A stretch of 64,000 nucleotides of DNA, taken from NCBI GenBank assembly GCA_001603905.1, contig LVAE01000091.1:1-64000 (forward strand), read 5' to 3'. The stretch's first letter is position 1. The number at the start of each line of letters is the position of its first letter. Source of the DNA: Fibrobacterales bacterium Fibro_02 (GTDB lineage Bacteria; Fibrobacterota; Fibrobacteria; Fibrobacterales; Fibrobacteraceae). Under the pieces are notes generated by a model, which was not told where the DNA came from, made no database searches, and saw only the letters and a program-made list of their open reading frames with translations. The position numbers and the translations under genes were made by a program. Shown one piece after another: positions 53,366 to 62,291 of the stretch.

Positions 53366-54099
53366 AAAACTTAGTGAGTACCATTCGCACGGAACACCTG
53401 AGAAAGGTCTATGGCGGTCGTCAGGTCGTGAGCGACGTGTCCATCCGCGTGTCGCAGGGTGAAATCGTCGGGCTGCTCGGGCCGAACGGTGCGGGCAAGA
53501 CGACGTCGTTCTATATGATCGTGGGCATGGTTCGTCCAGAATCGGGGCACATCTTCCTCGATGACATCGAGATGACGGACAAGCCGATGTACAAGCGTGC
53601 GCGCCTCGGTATCGGTTACCTGCCGCAGGAAGCTTCCATCTTCCGCAAGCTTTCCGTCGAGGATAACATCATGGCGATTCTCGAGACGCAGGGCATGAAG
53701 CGTTCCGAACGCAAGCGCCGTCTCGAGGAACTGCTCGAGGAATTCAAGATTACGCACATCCGCAAGACCAAGTCCATGAGTTGCTCGGGCGGTGAACGCC
53801 GCCGTCTGGAAATTGCGCGCGCCCTCGCGAGCGACCCGTCCTTCCTTTTGCTCGATGAACCTTTTGCGGGTATCGACCCGATTGCCGTGGCCGACATCCA
53901 GTCCATTATCTCGGGCCTCAAGGAACGCGGCATGGGTGTGCTCATTACCGACCACAACGTGCGCGAGACGCTCTCGATTACCGACCGCGCCTATATCATG
54001 TACAAGAGCCAGGTGCTTACGGAAGGGTCCTCGGAATATCTTGCGAACGACCCTGAAGCCCGCCGCATTTACCTAGGAGACAGCTTCAGCCTAGGTTAA
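53362..54099 (+). CDS. lptB: LPS export ATPase LptB
   Basis: The product is 245 residues. It is the ABC ATPase that powers LPS extraction. Motifs are [16 protein letters not shown] (Walker A), [17 protein letters not shown] (signature) and [13 protein letters not shown] (Walker B), with [10 protein letters not shown] typical of LptB. Its ATG overlaps the end of the OstA-like gene by 4 bp. Confidence 0.95.
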   Translation: MKNLVSTIRTEHLRKVYGGRQVVSDVSIRVSQGEIVGLLGPNGAGKTTSFYMIVGMVRPESGHIFLDDIEMTDKPMYKRARLGIGYLPQEASIFRKLSVEDNIMAILETQGMKRSERKRRLEELLEEFKITHIRKTKSMSCSGGERRRLEIARALASDPSFLLLDEPFAGIDPIAVADIQSIISGLKERGMGVLITDHNVRETLSITDRAYIMYKSQVLTEGSSEYLANDPEARRIYLGDSFSLG

Positions 54100-54137
54100 T
54101 TTTTCCATTTTTTAATTCTTCTTTATACTTATCGCCT

Positions 54138-55781
54138 ATGGATTTCGGATTGCAACTTGGAACTTCTCAACGACTGGAGCAGACGCTCTCGCCGCAGTTA
54201 CGGCAGTTCGTAACCATTCTGCAGAAAAATTCCCTGGAGCTCGACACGGCGATCAAGGAAGAACTGGAAAGCAACCCGCTTCTGGAACTGGACGATTCCG
54301 CGCCGATGGACGAACGCGAAGTCCACGACGACGAGCTTCCGGATTCCGGGGCGGAACTCAAGGACGACCGTCCCGACGATTTCGACGATTACGATTCCGC
54401 GGACTATTCCTCGCTCGAGGACAGCGCCGTGGGCGATAGCCAGCTTTTGGACGGTTCCGGCAGCGACGATATCAACTACGAGCAGTACCTGAAGGACGGC
54501 TCCATGAACGAGGACGCCCCGTTCAAGGATCTGAATGCCCCGTCGAACGATGCGGACGACGAATGGGACCGCCCCATCAAGGATTACGGGAAGAGCCTTC
54601 AGGACAAGTTGCGCGACCAGTTGCTGCTGTGGTCCGGCACGAAGGAGCAATTGGAACAGCTCTCCAAGGAAGGCTGCTCCGAAAAGCGTTTCCGCCAGCT
54701 AGTGGAATACCTGATCGATTCCCTCGACGAAAACGGTTTTTTGCAGGGAGTGTCCTCGGAGGTGTCGCTGATCCGCGAATCGCAGGACCCGCTGGTCAAC
54801 GAAATCGAGACGATGCTCCGCGGCGAGAAGTCCCTCGAAGAGTGTTCGCTCCCCGTGCGCGAGGCGCTCCACGTGCTGCAGGGCTTTACTCCGCGCGGTA
54901 TCGGAGCCCGTGACCAGCGCGAATGCTTTATGATCCAGGCTTACGCCATCCCGAATTTTCCGCCGCTCGGCATCAAGATTCTCGAAAACTGTTACGAGGA
55001 CCTTCTTTCGTTACGTTATGCGAAAATCGCCAAGGCGCTTGGGGTATCGACCGAGGAGGTGCAACAGGCCGTGGCCAGTTTTGCAAGGCTCAATCCGCAT
55101 CCTGGCTTCCAGCTGTCGAATGCCCGCATCCAGACCGTGGCTGCCGACCTGAAGGTCGTCGAGAAGCATGGCCGCATGGAAGTGGAATCGGTCCGCTCCT
55201 CGATGCAGAAACGCCTCCGCGTCAACCAGACCTACAAGGCGATTCTGGATGACAAGGGTGCCTCCAAGTCCGACAAGGAATACGTGCGCACGCACCTCTT
55301 TAAGGCCGTAGAATTCATCAAGGCGCTTGACAATCGCTACTCGACCATGGAACTTGTGATGCGCGCGATATTCAAGCGCCAGAAGGATTTCTTCACCAAG
55401 GGCCCCGCCTTCCTGAAGCCCATGGTGCAGCAGGACATCGCCGACGATATCAAGCGCGACGTGAGTACCGTGAACCGTTCCATCAACGGCAAGTATGTGG
55501 ATACGCCTTACGGAGTCTACGAGCTCAAGCGTTTCTTCACTTCGGGTGTCAAGCAGGATAGTCTCCCCGGCGCAAGCGGCGAGGAACTTAGCTCGGCGAC
55601 CATTCTGGACGCCATCAAGAAGCTCGTGGATGCCGAAGACAAGAAAAAGCCCCTTTCTGACCAGGCCATTTCGGACAAGCTGGCCGAGCAGGGAATCCAG
55701 GTGGCGCGCCGTACGGTCGCCAAGTACCGCGAAAAGGAACTGCGGATTCTGCCGGCAAGTCAGCGAAAAAAGCTGATTTAG
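54138..55781 (+). CDS. rpoN: RNA polymerase sigma-54 factor
   Basis: The product is 547 residues. Region I (LGTSQRLEQTLSPQLRQFVTILQKNSLELDTAIKEELESNPLLEL) is glutamine- and leucine-rich. A long acidic region II (about 50-140, DDRPDDFDDYDSADYSS) follows. The core-binding and helix-turn-helix region III (QQDIADDIKRDVSTVNRSINGKYVDTPYGVYELK) and the RpoN box ARRTVAKYREKE near residue 525 are intact. No sigma-54 activator (AAA+ with GAFTGA) lies in the window. TATACT 14 nt before the ATG may be the promoter. Confidence 0.95.
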   Translation: MDFGLQLGTSQRLEQTLSPQLRQFVTILQKNSLELDTAIKEELESNPLLELDDSAPMDEREVHDDELPDSGAELKDDRPDDFDDYDSADYSSLEDSAVGDSQLLDGSGSDDINYEQYLKDGSMNEDAPFKDLNAPSNDADDEWDRPIKDYGKSLQDKLRDQLLLWSGTKEQLEQLSKEGCSEKRFRQLVEYLIDSLDENGFLQGVSSEVSLIRESQDPLVNEIETMLRGEKSLEECSLPVREALHVLQGFTPRGIGARDQRECFMIQAYAIPNFPPLGIKILENCYEDLLSLRYAKIAKALGVSTEEVQQAVASFARLNPHPGFQLSNARIQTVAADLKVVEKHGRMEVESVRSSMQKRLRVNQTYKAILDDKGASKSDKEYVRTHLFKAVEFIKALDNRYSTMELVMRAIFKRQKDFFTKGPAFLKPMVQQDIADDIKRDVSTVNRSINGKYVDTPYGVYELKRFFTSGVKQDSLPGASGEELSSATILDAIKKLVDAEDKKKPLSDQAISDKLAEQGIQVARRTVAKYREKELRILPASQRKKLI

Positions 55782-55797
55782 GCTCCTTTTAGGCGGC

Positions 55798-55825
55798 ATT
55801 ATTCCAACTTGGAATAATTTTTTTG
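55798..55825. terminator. rpoN terminator
   Basis: ATTATTCC (55798-55805) pairs with GGAATAAT (55811-55818) around AACTT, followed by seven T. Confidence 0.75.
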
Positions 55826-55844
55826 AATTTTTTTCAAAAAAACT

Positions 55845-55873
55845 TTGTTTTTGTACAAAAAAAGATGTATATA
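55845..55873 (+). promoter_or_regulatory. hpf promoter
   Basis: TTGTTT (55845-55850), a 17-bp spacer and TATATA (55868-55873) lie about 60 bp before the hpf start. Confidence 0.65.
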
Positions 55874-55936
55874 CTCTAGACGTGGAGCAAAAGTTCCACC
55901 AATACAATAAGAACCCTTTCTATGGAGGTTATTAAT

Positions 55937-56254
55937 ATGGATATTCAGTTCTCTGCTCGTCATTTCAACGCTTCTGCCGGACTTCAGGATCGCATTCAAG
56001 AAGAAATGGACAAATTGGCCCGTTTCTACCCGAATATCACCAGTGCCTCCGTTATTCTTGACCACGAAGTAGAACATCAGCGTCATTGCGAAATTATCGT
56101 GAACATTACTGGCTCCCAGGTGGTTGCTTCCGCAGACGAAGAAAACATGGGCAAGGCCGTCGACGTGACGCTCGAACGTATCAAGGTTCAGCTCAAGAAG
56201 GCGAACGATAAGCAGAACGATCACCGTGCCCAGCCCGTTTCCGACGTTGTATAA
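55937..56254 (+). CDS. hpf: ribosome hibernation promoting factor
   Basis: The product is 105 residues, the short HPF form. Motifs are MDIQFSARHFNASAGLQDRIQEEMDKLARFYPNI and RHCEIIVNITGSQVVASADEENMGKAVDVTLERIKVQLKKAND. It binds 30S subunits and promotes 100S dimers in resting cells. GGAGG 8 nt before the ATG at 55937 decides the start over the ATG at 55922, which contains that site. It has its own promoter. Confidence 0.93.
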   Translation: MDIQFSARHFNASAGLQDRIQEEMDKLARFYPNITSASVILDHEVEHQRHCEIIVNITGSQVVASADEENMGKAVDVTLERIKVQLKKANDKQNDHRAQPVSDVV

Positions 56255-56267
56255 CCGGTAAAGAATC

Positions 56268-57299
56268 GTGGCTGAGTCTAGATTAAAAGACATCAAGATC
56301 CTGCACCGGGAACGTCTCCTGGTGCGGGACTTTTTTTTGCATTATGGCAAGGACCTCCAGATGGCCTGCCATTCCGACGAATCGAGTCTAGAGGCGCCTA
56401 TTGCCGAGAGCGGCATTCATAGGCCGGGCCTTGCGATGGCGGGCTTTACCAAGGTTTACAGTTCCCAGCAGATTCAGGTGGTGGGACATACCGAATGGAA
56501 CTATCTGGAATCGATCGGGCCCGAGGCACGCGCCAGGGTCTTTGAGAATTTGTCTGTATACAAGGCGCCCATGTGGGTGGTGACGCATTCGCAGATGCCG
56601 CACCCGGAACTTCGGGCGATGTGCGACCGTCTGAACATCCCTCTGTTCTCGACGACGCTCCACACTTACGAGTTTAACAAGATTGCCCAGCGAATCCTGG
56701 AAGAATTCTTTGCGCCCCATGCCGTGATTCACGGTAGCCTCGTGGACGTCTATGGCGTGGGCATGCTCTATATCGGCGACAGTAACGTGGGTAAGTCCGA
56801 ATGCGTGCTGGACCTCGTGGAAAGCGGGCACCGTATGGTGGCCGACGACGTGGTCCACATCAGTAACGTCGGGCGAGCCATTATCGGCCGACCCGACCCC
56901 CTGATCAAGCACCACATGGAAATCCGCGGCGTGGGAATCCTCGATATCCGCTCCATGTTCGGTATCCACGCGATTCGCAAGGTGAAAAAGATCGAAACCA
57001 TCGTGGAACTGCAGCAGTGGCAGCGCGACGGCGGCTACGATCGCACGGGGCTCAACGAGCAGGAAGAAGAAATTATGGGGGTCAAGATTCCGAAGGTGGT
57101 GATTCCCGTGGCGCCCGGCAAGAACCTTACGGTGATTTCCGAGGTAATCGCCATGAATACCTTGATGAAATATAGCGGCCAGAACGTGGCTCAGGACTTC
57201 AATGAGGCCTTAATGCAAAAGATTAAGGCCAAGGCCAAGGGTGAGTATGTCGATGATTTGTTAGATTTCGACAATCAGAATTGGTCCTACTATGAATAG
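56268..57299 (+). CDS. hprK: HPr kinase/phosphorylase
   Basis: The product is 343 residues. The N-terminal domain (LLVRDFFLHYGKDLQMACH, GIHRPGLAMAGF) and the P-loop kinase domain with HGSLVDVYGVGMLYIGDSNVGKSECVLDL near residues 155-180, RMVADDVVHI, EIRGVGILDIRSMFG and VVIPVAPGKNLTVISEVIAMN are all typical. It phosphorylates HPr at serine. No ptsH is in the window. GTG start at 56268, 13 nt after hpf. The first 25 codons contain a terminator-like hairpin. Confidence 0.93.
   Translation: MAESRLKDIKILHRERLLVRDFFLHYGKDLQMACHSDESSLEAPIAESGIHRPGLAMAGFTKVYSSQQIQVVGHTEWNYLESIGPEARARVFENLSVYKAPMWVVTHSQMPHPELRAMCDRLNIPLFSTTLHTYEFNKIAQRILEEFFAPHAVIHGSLVDVYGVGMLYIGDSNVGKSECVLDLVESGHRMVADDVVHISNVGRAIIGRPDPLIKHHMEIRGVGILDIRSMFGIHAIRKVKKIETIVELQQWQRDGGYDRTGLNEQEEEIMGVKIPKVVIPVAPGKNLTVISEVIAMNTLMKYSGQNVAQDFNEALMQKIKAKAKGEYVDDLLDFDNQNWSYYE
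56299..56338 (+). terminator. intrinsic-terminator-like hairpin inside the 5' coding end of hprK
   Basis: A 12-bp stem, 56299-56310 with 56318-56329, contains two G-T pairs and a seven-base loop, and is followed by C and eight T. It begins 31 nt into hprK. It would end hpf transcripts or attenuate hprK. The codons it contains encode the conserved LLVRDF region, so it is part of the gene. Confidence 0.7.
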
Positions 57300-58209
57300 A
57301 TTCACAAGGCTCATCAAAGAGAACCTGCTACCGTTTGTCGTTTTTGTGATCATTGTCGTGCTCTGTTGCGGAGCATGGTTCTTTTTCCATCCTTCCAGCC
57401 CTTATCATGAAAGGTATGTCTTTGTCGTTTCCTTCCAGAAGGTGGGAACTCTTTCTCCGGGCAATGCCGTCAGCATTCGGGGAATCAAGTGCGGCCAGAT
57501 TACCAAGGTGGAGCTGACCGACGATGCGGTCTACGTGACGGCGGAAGTTCTCGCGACTTCGAAGATTCCCGACAATTCGGAATTCAGGCTGATTAATTCG
57601 GGACTCATGGGCGAACGCGAAATGAATGTTCTTTCAGGAGACAGCCCGCGGCTTATTTCGAACGGCGATACGTTGTTCGGTGTCTTTGATGAGGGCATGA
57701 CGGGCGTTGGGCAGAAACTCACGGCGATTCTGGACGGTGCCGGGGAAATCCGCGATACACTCTCCGCCCTTATGGATTCCATTTCCGAAGGGGCGGCGGG
57801 CAAGCAGATTGACCGCGTTTCCGGCAAGGCGGACAGGCTCGCGCGGCTGACCAAGGGGAATGTCGGCAACTGGAAGAGCGAGGTGCAGTCCCTGCTCGAT
57901 AAGTGCGACCGTTCCCTGGAAAATGCGCAGGAGGCTTTGAATGGTGTTTCGTCCCGTGCAGGAAACAAGCTTGATGAAGTCGATAATCTGTTGGACCGTA
58001 CGCAGGAATTGCTGTCGAGGGTGGGCGTTCTGAAGGACCAGTCGGAGAAGATCATGCAGAAGCTTGCCAAGGGGGACAATTCCGCCGGGCTCCTGCTCCA
58101 GCAGGATTCTCCTATCAATAAGGCGCTCGACAAGCTGCTTTTGAACGTCGATTCCCTGCTGAACGACATTAAAAAGAACGGTCTCGACATTAATATTGAT
58201 ATTTTCTAA
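57292..58209 (+). CDS. MCE/MlaD family lipid transport protein
   Basis: The product is 305 residues. An N-terminal membrane helix (about 13-33) precedes the MCE domain (YVFVVSFQKVGTLSPGNAVSIRGIKCGQITKVEL, INSGLMGEREMNVLSG). The C-terminal half is a long coiled coil (LDKCDRSLENAQEALNGVSS). It is the substrate-binding part of an ABC lipid transporter of the Mla type. Its ATPase and permease are not in the window. Start overlaps hprK by 8 bp, so they are coupled. Confidence 0.88.
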   Translation: MNRFTRLIKENLLPFVVFVIIVVLCCGAWFFFHPSSPYHERYVFVVSFQKVGTLSPGNAVSIRGIKCGQITKVELTDDAVYVTAEVLATSKIPDNSEFRLINSGLMGEREMNVLSGDSPRLISNGDTLFGVFDEGMTGVGQKLTAILDGAGEIRDTLSALMDSISEGAAGKQIDRVSGKADRLARLTKGNVGNWKSEVQSLLDKCDRSLENAQEALNGVSSRAGNKLDEVDNLLDRTQELLSRVGVLKDQSEKIMQKLAKGDNSAGLLLQQDSPINKALDKLLLNVDSLLNDIKKNGLDINIDIF

Positions 58210-58291
58210 AAAAAGTTTACCCTTTTTCGAAAAAATAAGTTATTTATCATTCTATCGGAACAAACGCGTAATTGCAACCAAGGAGAATACC

Positions 58292-58777
58292 ATGGCTGAG
58301 AAGAAAACTGCTGAAAAGAAACCCGTCAAGATGAGTGATGAGGACCTGAAGTTCTTTGAAGATATGTTGATTGAAAAACGTCGCCAGATTGTGACGGCGC
58401 AGACCGATTTTGACAAGACGGAAACTTTCAAGAACCAGGCGCAGGCAGGCGAGGGTGGTGAATCCAACAGTGCCGACCTTGCGACCGACTACAACGCCCT
58501 GGAAACGAACTTCTCCCTGGCTGCCCGCGAAGGCAAGTACCTGGTGTACCTGGAAGAGGCGCTCAAGCGCATCAAGAAGGGTACCTTCGGTGTCTGCAAG
58601 GTGTGTGGCGAACTCATTCCGAAGGCCCGCCTGATTGCTGTTCCGACTGCAACCAAGTGCGTGAACTGCAAGGAAGAAACCAAGCGCAAGGAAAAGGAAG
58701 ACAGCCGCCTCGAAATGGCCCGTATGCTCGCCGAAGCCCAGCGCCGCGAAATGCAGAAGAAGGCTGCCGGAAAGTAG
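58292..58777 (+). CDS. DksA/TraR family zinc-finger protein
   Basis: The product is 161 residues. The C-terminal C4 zinc finger, CKVCGELIPKARLIAVPTATKCVNCKEE, and the coiled-coil core (MSDEDLKFFEDMLIEKRRQIV, EALKRIKKGTFG) are those of DksA/TraR proteins, which modulate RNA polymerase. AAGGAG precedes the ATG at 58292. Confidence 0.93.
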   Translation: MAEKKTAEKKPVKMSDEDLKFFEDMLIEKRRQIVTAQTDFDKTETFKNQAQAGEGGESNSADLATDYNALETNFSLAAREGKYLVYLEEALKRIKKGTFGVCKVCGELIPKARLIAVPTATKCVNCKEETKRKEKEDSRLEMARMLAEAQRREMQKKAAGK

Positions 58778-58813
58778 TTACGGCTTCGCCGAAGTCGTCT
58801 AAACCATTCAACT

Positions 58814-58851
58814 TGTCACCCCCGACTTGGTCGGGGGTCTCCTTTTTTAAG
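58814..58851 (+). repeat. GTCAC-type palindrome, sister of the queH element
   Basis: ACCCCCGAC (58818-58826), TTG, GTCGGGGGT (58830-58838), then CTCC and six T. Two paired positions differ from the copy at 31802-31833 and are compensated. With its T run it can also end the DksA-like transcript. Confidence 0.8.
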
Positions 58852-58912
58852 GGGGTATAGAAAAGCGCCTCGCATTCGCGAGGCGCCTTTAATGTTTGTG
58901 ACTTATGGCCTG

Positions 58913-59986
58913 TTAGCCTTTTGCCAAGAGTTCCATCAGTTCGCTGTCGAGCCTGTCCGGATTGTCGTACTGCTTGAGGCTCTGGTGCAGCGATTCGCCC
59001 TTGGATACAAGGCCGAAGTCGAGGTTCTTGTAGTTCCAGTAGCTGTAGCCGACATCGGCGTCGCGGAGAATTTCCATGAAGTCGTTCATCCATGCGAGCT
59101 GGTACTTTCGCGGCACCTGCACGTATACGCCGAACTCGTTGCAGGCGACCGGCAGGTCGTACTTTGCGCGGAAGTCAAGGGCGTTCTGGATGCTTTCCTG
59201 GAGACGGGCCTTGTCCCACTTGCCGTATTCCACGTCGAGGCGTGTCGTACCGCCCTGCTCGGGGGCGGCATAGTCGCCCGGCCACGGGCGTTCAATCTTG
59301 AAGAACGGGTCGCGGATCCAGGCGGCACCCTGGTGTGTAAACGTGACCGGGGTGTAGGTGTGGAAACTGTAGATGGCGTTATCGTCGTCCAGCGGAGTCA
59401 GGTACTTGAATTCGCGGGCGCTGTTCCACTTGTTGGCACCAACCACGATGGTGTTCTTCGGGGCGTGCTTACGGATTGCCCAGAAAATTTCGTCCTTTAC
59501 TTTGTCCCAAACCAGGGAGTCTGCGGCGGCGGGCTCGTTCAGGAGTTCCATCATTACGCGCGACTCGCCGCTGTAGCGCTCGGCCATGAAGGACCAAACC
59601 TTGGCGGTGTCCTTGCGGGCGTCGGCGCTCACGAAGAAGGGCTGTTCCTGGTACGAACCCAGATGGAAGTCGTGTCCCGGGCACTTGTGCAGGTCGAGAA
59701 TCACGTCGAGGTCGTTTGCCTGGATGTCCTTGATGGCCTTATCCAGAAGGGCGAATACGTCGTCCTTCGGCTTGAGGCTTCCTTCTTCGAACAGGTTGAA
59801 GTAGTCCACCGGCAGACGCACGTGGTTGAACCCCGCACCGCGGATGCGCTTGAAATCCGCGTCGCCTAGAAATGTCTTGATATGTTCAATGATCCCTGGA
59901 AAACCTACGGGATCTTTTTCCTGGATGCAGTCTACTTGACTGAACCAGCCACCCAAATTCACTCCCCGCAGTCTTTCTTTAATCAT
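58913..59986 (-). CDS. GH5 family glycoside hydrolase, no signal peptide
   Basis: The product is 357 residues. The family starts RGVNLGGWF, and the acid/base and nucleophile are Glu151 (MMELLNEPA) and Glu284 (ACNEFGVY). Also present are NHVRLPVDY, ILDLHKCPGHDF and SFHTYTPVTFTHQG. It lacks a signal peptide and any carbohydrate-binding module, so it is probably cytoplasmic and acts on imported cellodextrins or beta-glucans. The ATG at 59986 begins MIKERLRGVN directly. Confidence 0.9.
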   Translation of the reverse strand: MIKERLRGVNLGGWFSQVDCIQEKDPVGFPGIIEHIKTFLGDADFKRIRGAGFNHVRLPVDYFNLFEEGSLKPKDDVFALLDKAIKDIQANDLDVILDLHKCPGHDFHLGSYQEQPFFVSADARKDTAKVWSFMAERYSGESRVMMELLNEPAAADSLVWDKVKDEIFWAIRKHAPKNTIVVGANKWNSAREFKYLTPLDDDNAIYSFHTYTPVTFTHQGAAWIRDPFFKIERPWPGDYAAPEQGGTTRLDVEYGKWDKARLQESIQNALDFRAKYDLPVACNEFGVYVQVPRKYQLAWMNDFMEILRDADVGYSYWNYKNLDFGLVSKGESLHQSLKQYDNPDRLDSELMELLAKG

Positions 59987-60021
59987 TGTATCATCCGTTA
60001 TTTTGAAAAGGCGGAATTGCC

Positions 60022-60312
60022 TTACTCGTTCACGATCGTTAGGTCTTCTTCGGCGATGTTCAGGCTCATGATGACTTCCATGTCATCGGGCAGGTCCTTG
60101 AAATCGACTACCAGTCCAACCTTCTTGGATTCGTCCTTCTGCTTTTCGAACAGGACGACATCGAAAATCTTCATCTTGACCACCGCCTCTTGAGTGACGG
60201 GGATCTCTACAGTCATGCCCTTGCTGATGGGCCCTTCAACAATCTTGCCCTTGAAAACCAGGGAAGTCTGGTCGTCGCCGAGCGAGGTCTTCTTCACATG
60301 AAATACAGCCAT
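60022..60312 (-). CDS. small hypothetical protein
   Basis: The product is 96 residues, all beta-like, with no helix, signal peptide or membrane segment. MAVFHVKKTSLGDDQTSLVFKGKIVEGPISKGMTVEIPVT resembles the barrel domain 2 of translation factors, but the match is only suggestive. TAAGGTATA precedes the ATG. It lies 35 bp upstream of the GH5 gene on the same strand and may be cotranscribed. Confidence 0.6.
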   Translation of the reverse strand: MAVFHVKKTSLGDDQTSLVFKGKIVEGPISKGMTVEIPVTQEAVVKMKIFDVVLFEKQKDESKKVGLVVDFKDLPDDMEVIMSLNIAEEDLTIVNE

Positions 60313-60397
60313 TATACCTTAGCCATTTTTCGGTTATTCTTCTGTTATTTGATTTTTGACCCTGTTGCAGGTCGTGGCGAAAAATTAACTTTTTTAT

Positions 60398-61219
60398 ATG
60401 GCTTTACGAGTTGGACGAATCCCTTTTTTGGTCTGTGCGCCGTTTTTTCATGACTTCCTTGGTCGCGAGTCCCGCCTTGCCGACGTGGAATTTGTGGACG
60501 GCCCTCCGAGTGCGCACTGTGCGGGGCTCAAGGACGGCTCGATCCATCTGTCTCCGGCTTCTTCGATCACCTTTGCGCAAAAACCGGGCGCCTTCGTTCT
60601 TGCTCCCGATATATGCACTTCCTGCTCCTTTGAAGTCCGTTCGGTTAAGTTGTATGCAAAACGCCCAATCGAGGATTTGGACGGACGGACAGTCCGCTTG
60701 ACGGGGCAGAGCATGACATCAGTGAATTTGTTAAAAATTCTGATGCGTGAACGGTTCGGCGTGGAGCCTGTCTATGGGGTGGGAGCCTACGAGCCTTCTG
60801 ACGATGCCTGCCTCTTGATTGGCGACCAAGCGCTCGAAGAAAATGAACGTCACCGCTTTGCGTTCGACTATGACCTCGGTTCCCTTTGGCAGGATTGGCA
60901 GGGCGTGCCGTTTGTCTTTGGAGCGTGGATTGTTTCAAAGTCGGCCTTGCAGCCGGAATTGCGGGATACTCTCAAAATGTACTTGCAGGCGACGCGTGAA
61001 AGTATCGAAAGTTTTCGGACAAATCCTTCGCGGGCTCTAGATCGCTGGCTTGAACGTTACCCGGTGCAGCTTCCCCGTTCGGTGGTCGAGAACTATTATT
61101 CGGCGCTGGATTATCGCTTTACCGAAGAACGCAAACGATCGCTTTTGCTGTTTTTCGAGCATGCGGCGGGACTTGGGCTGATCCGCGAGGCGCCTCCGTT
61201 AGAATTTTTGTTATTTTAG
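60398..61219 (+). CDS. mqnA: chorismate dehydratase MqnA
   Basis: The product is 273 residues. It makes 3-enolpyruvyl-benzoate from chorismate, first step of the futalosine route to menaquinone. Motifs are PPSAHCAGLKDGSIHLSPASSITFA, CTSCSFEVRSVKLYAKRPIEDLDGRTVRLTGQSMTS and LLIGDQALE. The open frame starts at ATG 60398 directly after AACTTTTTTAT. Other mqn genes are not in the window. Confidence 0.85.
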   Translation: MALRVGRIPFLVCAPFFHDFLGRESRLADVEFVDGPPSAHCAGLKDGSIHLSPASSITFAQKPGAFVLAPDICTSCSFEVRSVKLYAKRPIEDLDGRTVRLTGQSMTSVNLLKILMRERFGVEPVYGVGAYEPSDDACLLIGDQALEENERHRFAFDYDLGSLWQDWQGVPFVFGAWIVSKSALQPELRDTLKMYLQATRESIESFRTNPSRALDRWLERYPVQLPRSVVENYYSALDYRFTEERKRSLLLFFEHAAGLGLIREAPPLEFLLF

Positions 61220-61249
61220 TGTTGTAACCCTTTTATCTGGGGGAGGTTT

Positions 61250-62110
61250 ATGGTCGAAGAAAAAATTTTGATAGTCGATGACAACAAGGAAGTTATCGAG
61301 AAAACGAAACACCTCTTGACCGAGGTGGGCTACGATGTTACCAGTTGCAATTCGGGCAAGGATGCTCTTGAGTTCCTGAAGGACAACACCGTGGATCTCG
61401 TTCTTCTGGATATCAATATGCCGAACATGAACGGCTTCGATGTCTGCCTCCGTATTCGCCAGCGCCATCCGCTGGACGACCTTCCGATTATTTTCCTCAC
61501 GAGCCGCGAAGATAGCGACAGCGTGACCAAGGGATTCCAGGCAGGTGCGTCTGACTTTGTGAGCAAGAGCGCCATTTCCGAAATCCTGCTTGCTCGCGTG
61601 AACGTGCATATCCGTCTTTCTCGTTCGCTCCGTAACTTGCGCGATATTTCCCTGACCGACGACATGACGGGGTGCTTCAACCGTCGTCACGGAATGTACT
61701 CGCTGCGCGAATGGTTCTCTCGTTCCAAGCGTTACGGCACGCAGTTCGCCATTATCTATTTTGACTTGAACGGTCTTAAGGCGACGAACGACCAGTATGG
61801 TCACCAGGCGGGTGACCTGCTCCTGCGTTCGGTCTCCTCGGCAATCAAGGGAATCCTTCGCGAAACCGACCAGCTCTTTAGAATGGGTGGCGATGAGTTC
61901 CTGGTCATTTGTCCTGAAACCGACAAGAAGGGTGCCATGGTCTGCGCCGAACGTATGCAGAAGTCCGTGTCCGAAATTACGATTGTGGACAAGCGCGCCT
62001 CCTTTGCGTACGGCATTGCCTACTCTGCCGAAGACTACAAGGAAATGGACGACATGCTGCACAGCGCCGACGTTTCCATGTACAAGATGAAGCAGGAAAT
62101 GGAAAAGTAA
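61250..62110 (+). CDS. REC-GGDEF diguanylate cyclase
   Basis: The product is 286 residues. The N-terminal receiver (LIVDDNKEV, LVLLDINMPNMNGFD, LTSRED, VSKSAI) is complete. The GGDEF domain has RMGGDEFLV, active-site residues intact, and an RETD inhibitory site five residues before it, so it is likely an active, product-inhibited c-di-GMP synthase. GGGAGG lies 3 nt before the ATG. No cognate kinase is adjacent. Confidence 0.93.
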   Translation: MVEEKILIVDDNKEVIEKTKHLLTEVGYDVTSCNSGKDALEFLKDNTVDLVLLDINMPNMNGFDVCLRIRQRHPLDDLPIIFLTSREDSDSVTKGFQAGASDFVSKSAISEILLARVNVHIRLSRSLRNLRDISLTDDMTGCFNRRHGMYSLREWFSRSKRYGTQFAIIYFDLNGLKATNDQYGHQAGDLLLRSVSSAIKGILRETDQLFRMGGDEFLVICPETDKKGAMVCAERMQKSVSEITIVDKRASFAYGIAYSAEDYKEMDDMLHSADVSMYKMKQEMEK

Positions 62111-62129
62111 ACCCGGCGGGTGTCTTTAA

Positions 62130-62205
62130 GTCATCCTGGAGCCACGAAGTGGCGAACGGGATCCAGAAACAAAAAAAAATCCTGCCATTCGGCAGGAATT
62201 TTTTT
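62130..62205 (+). repeat. repeat element with terminator, copy 1
   Basis: GTCATCCTGGAGCCACGAAG... to GGGATCCAG (62130-62166) is followed by a CCTGCC-ATTC-GGCAGG hairpin (62181-62196) with an A run before and T run after. It ends the GGDEF gene. Confidence 0.8.
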
Positions 62206-62291
62206 ATAAGTCGTCCAGGAACCGCAATGAGTTTCAGATGGGCGTGTCTATGGATCCCCTCCCGTTGGTCGAGGATGACTCTGTTGTATAC

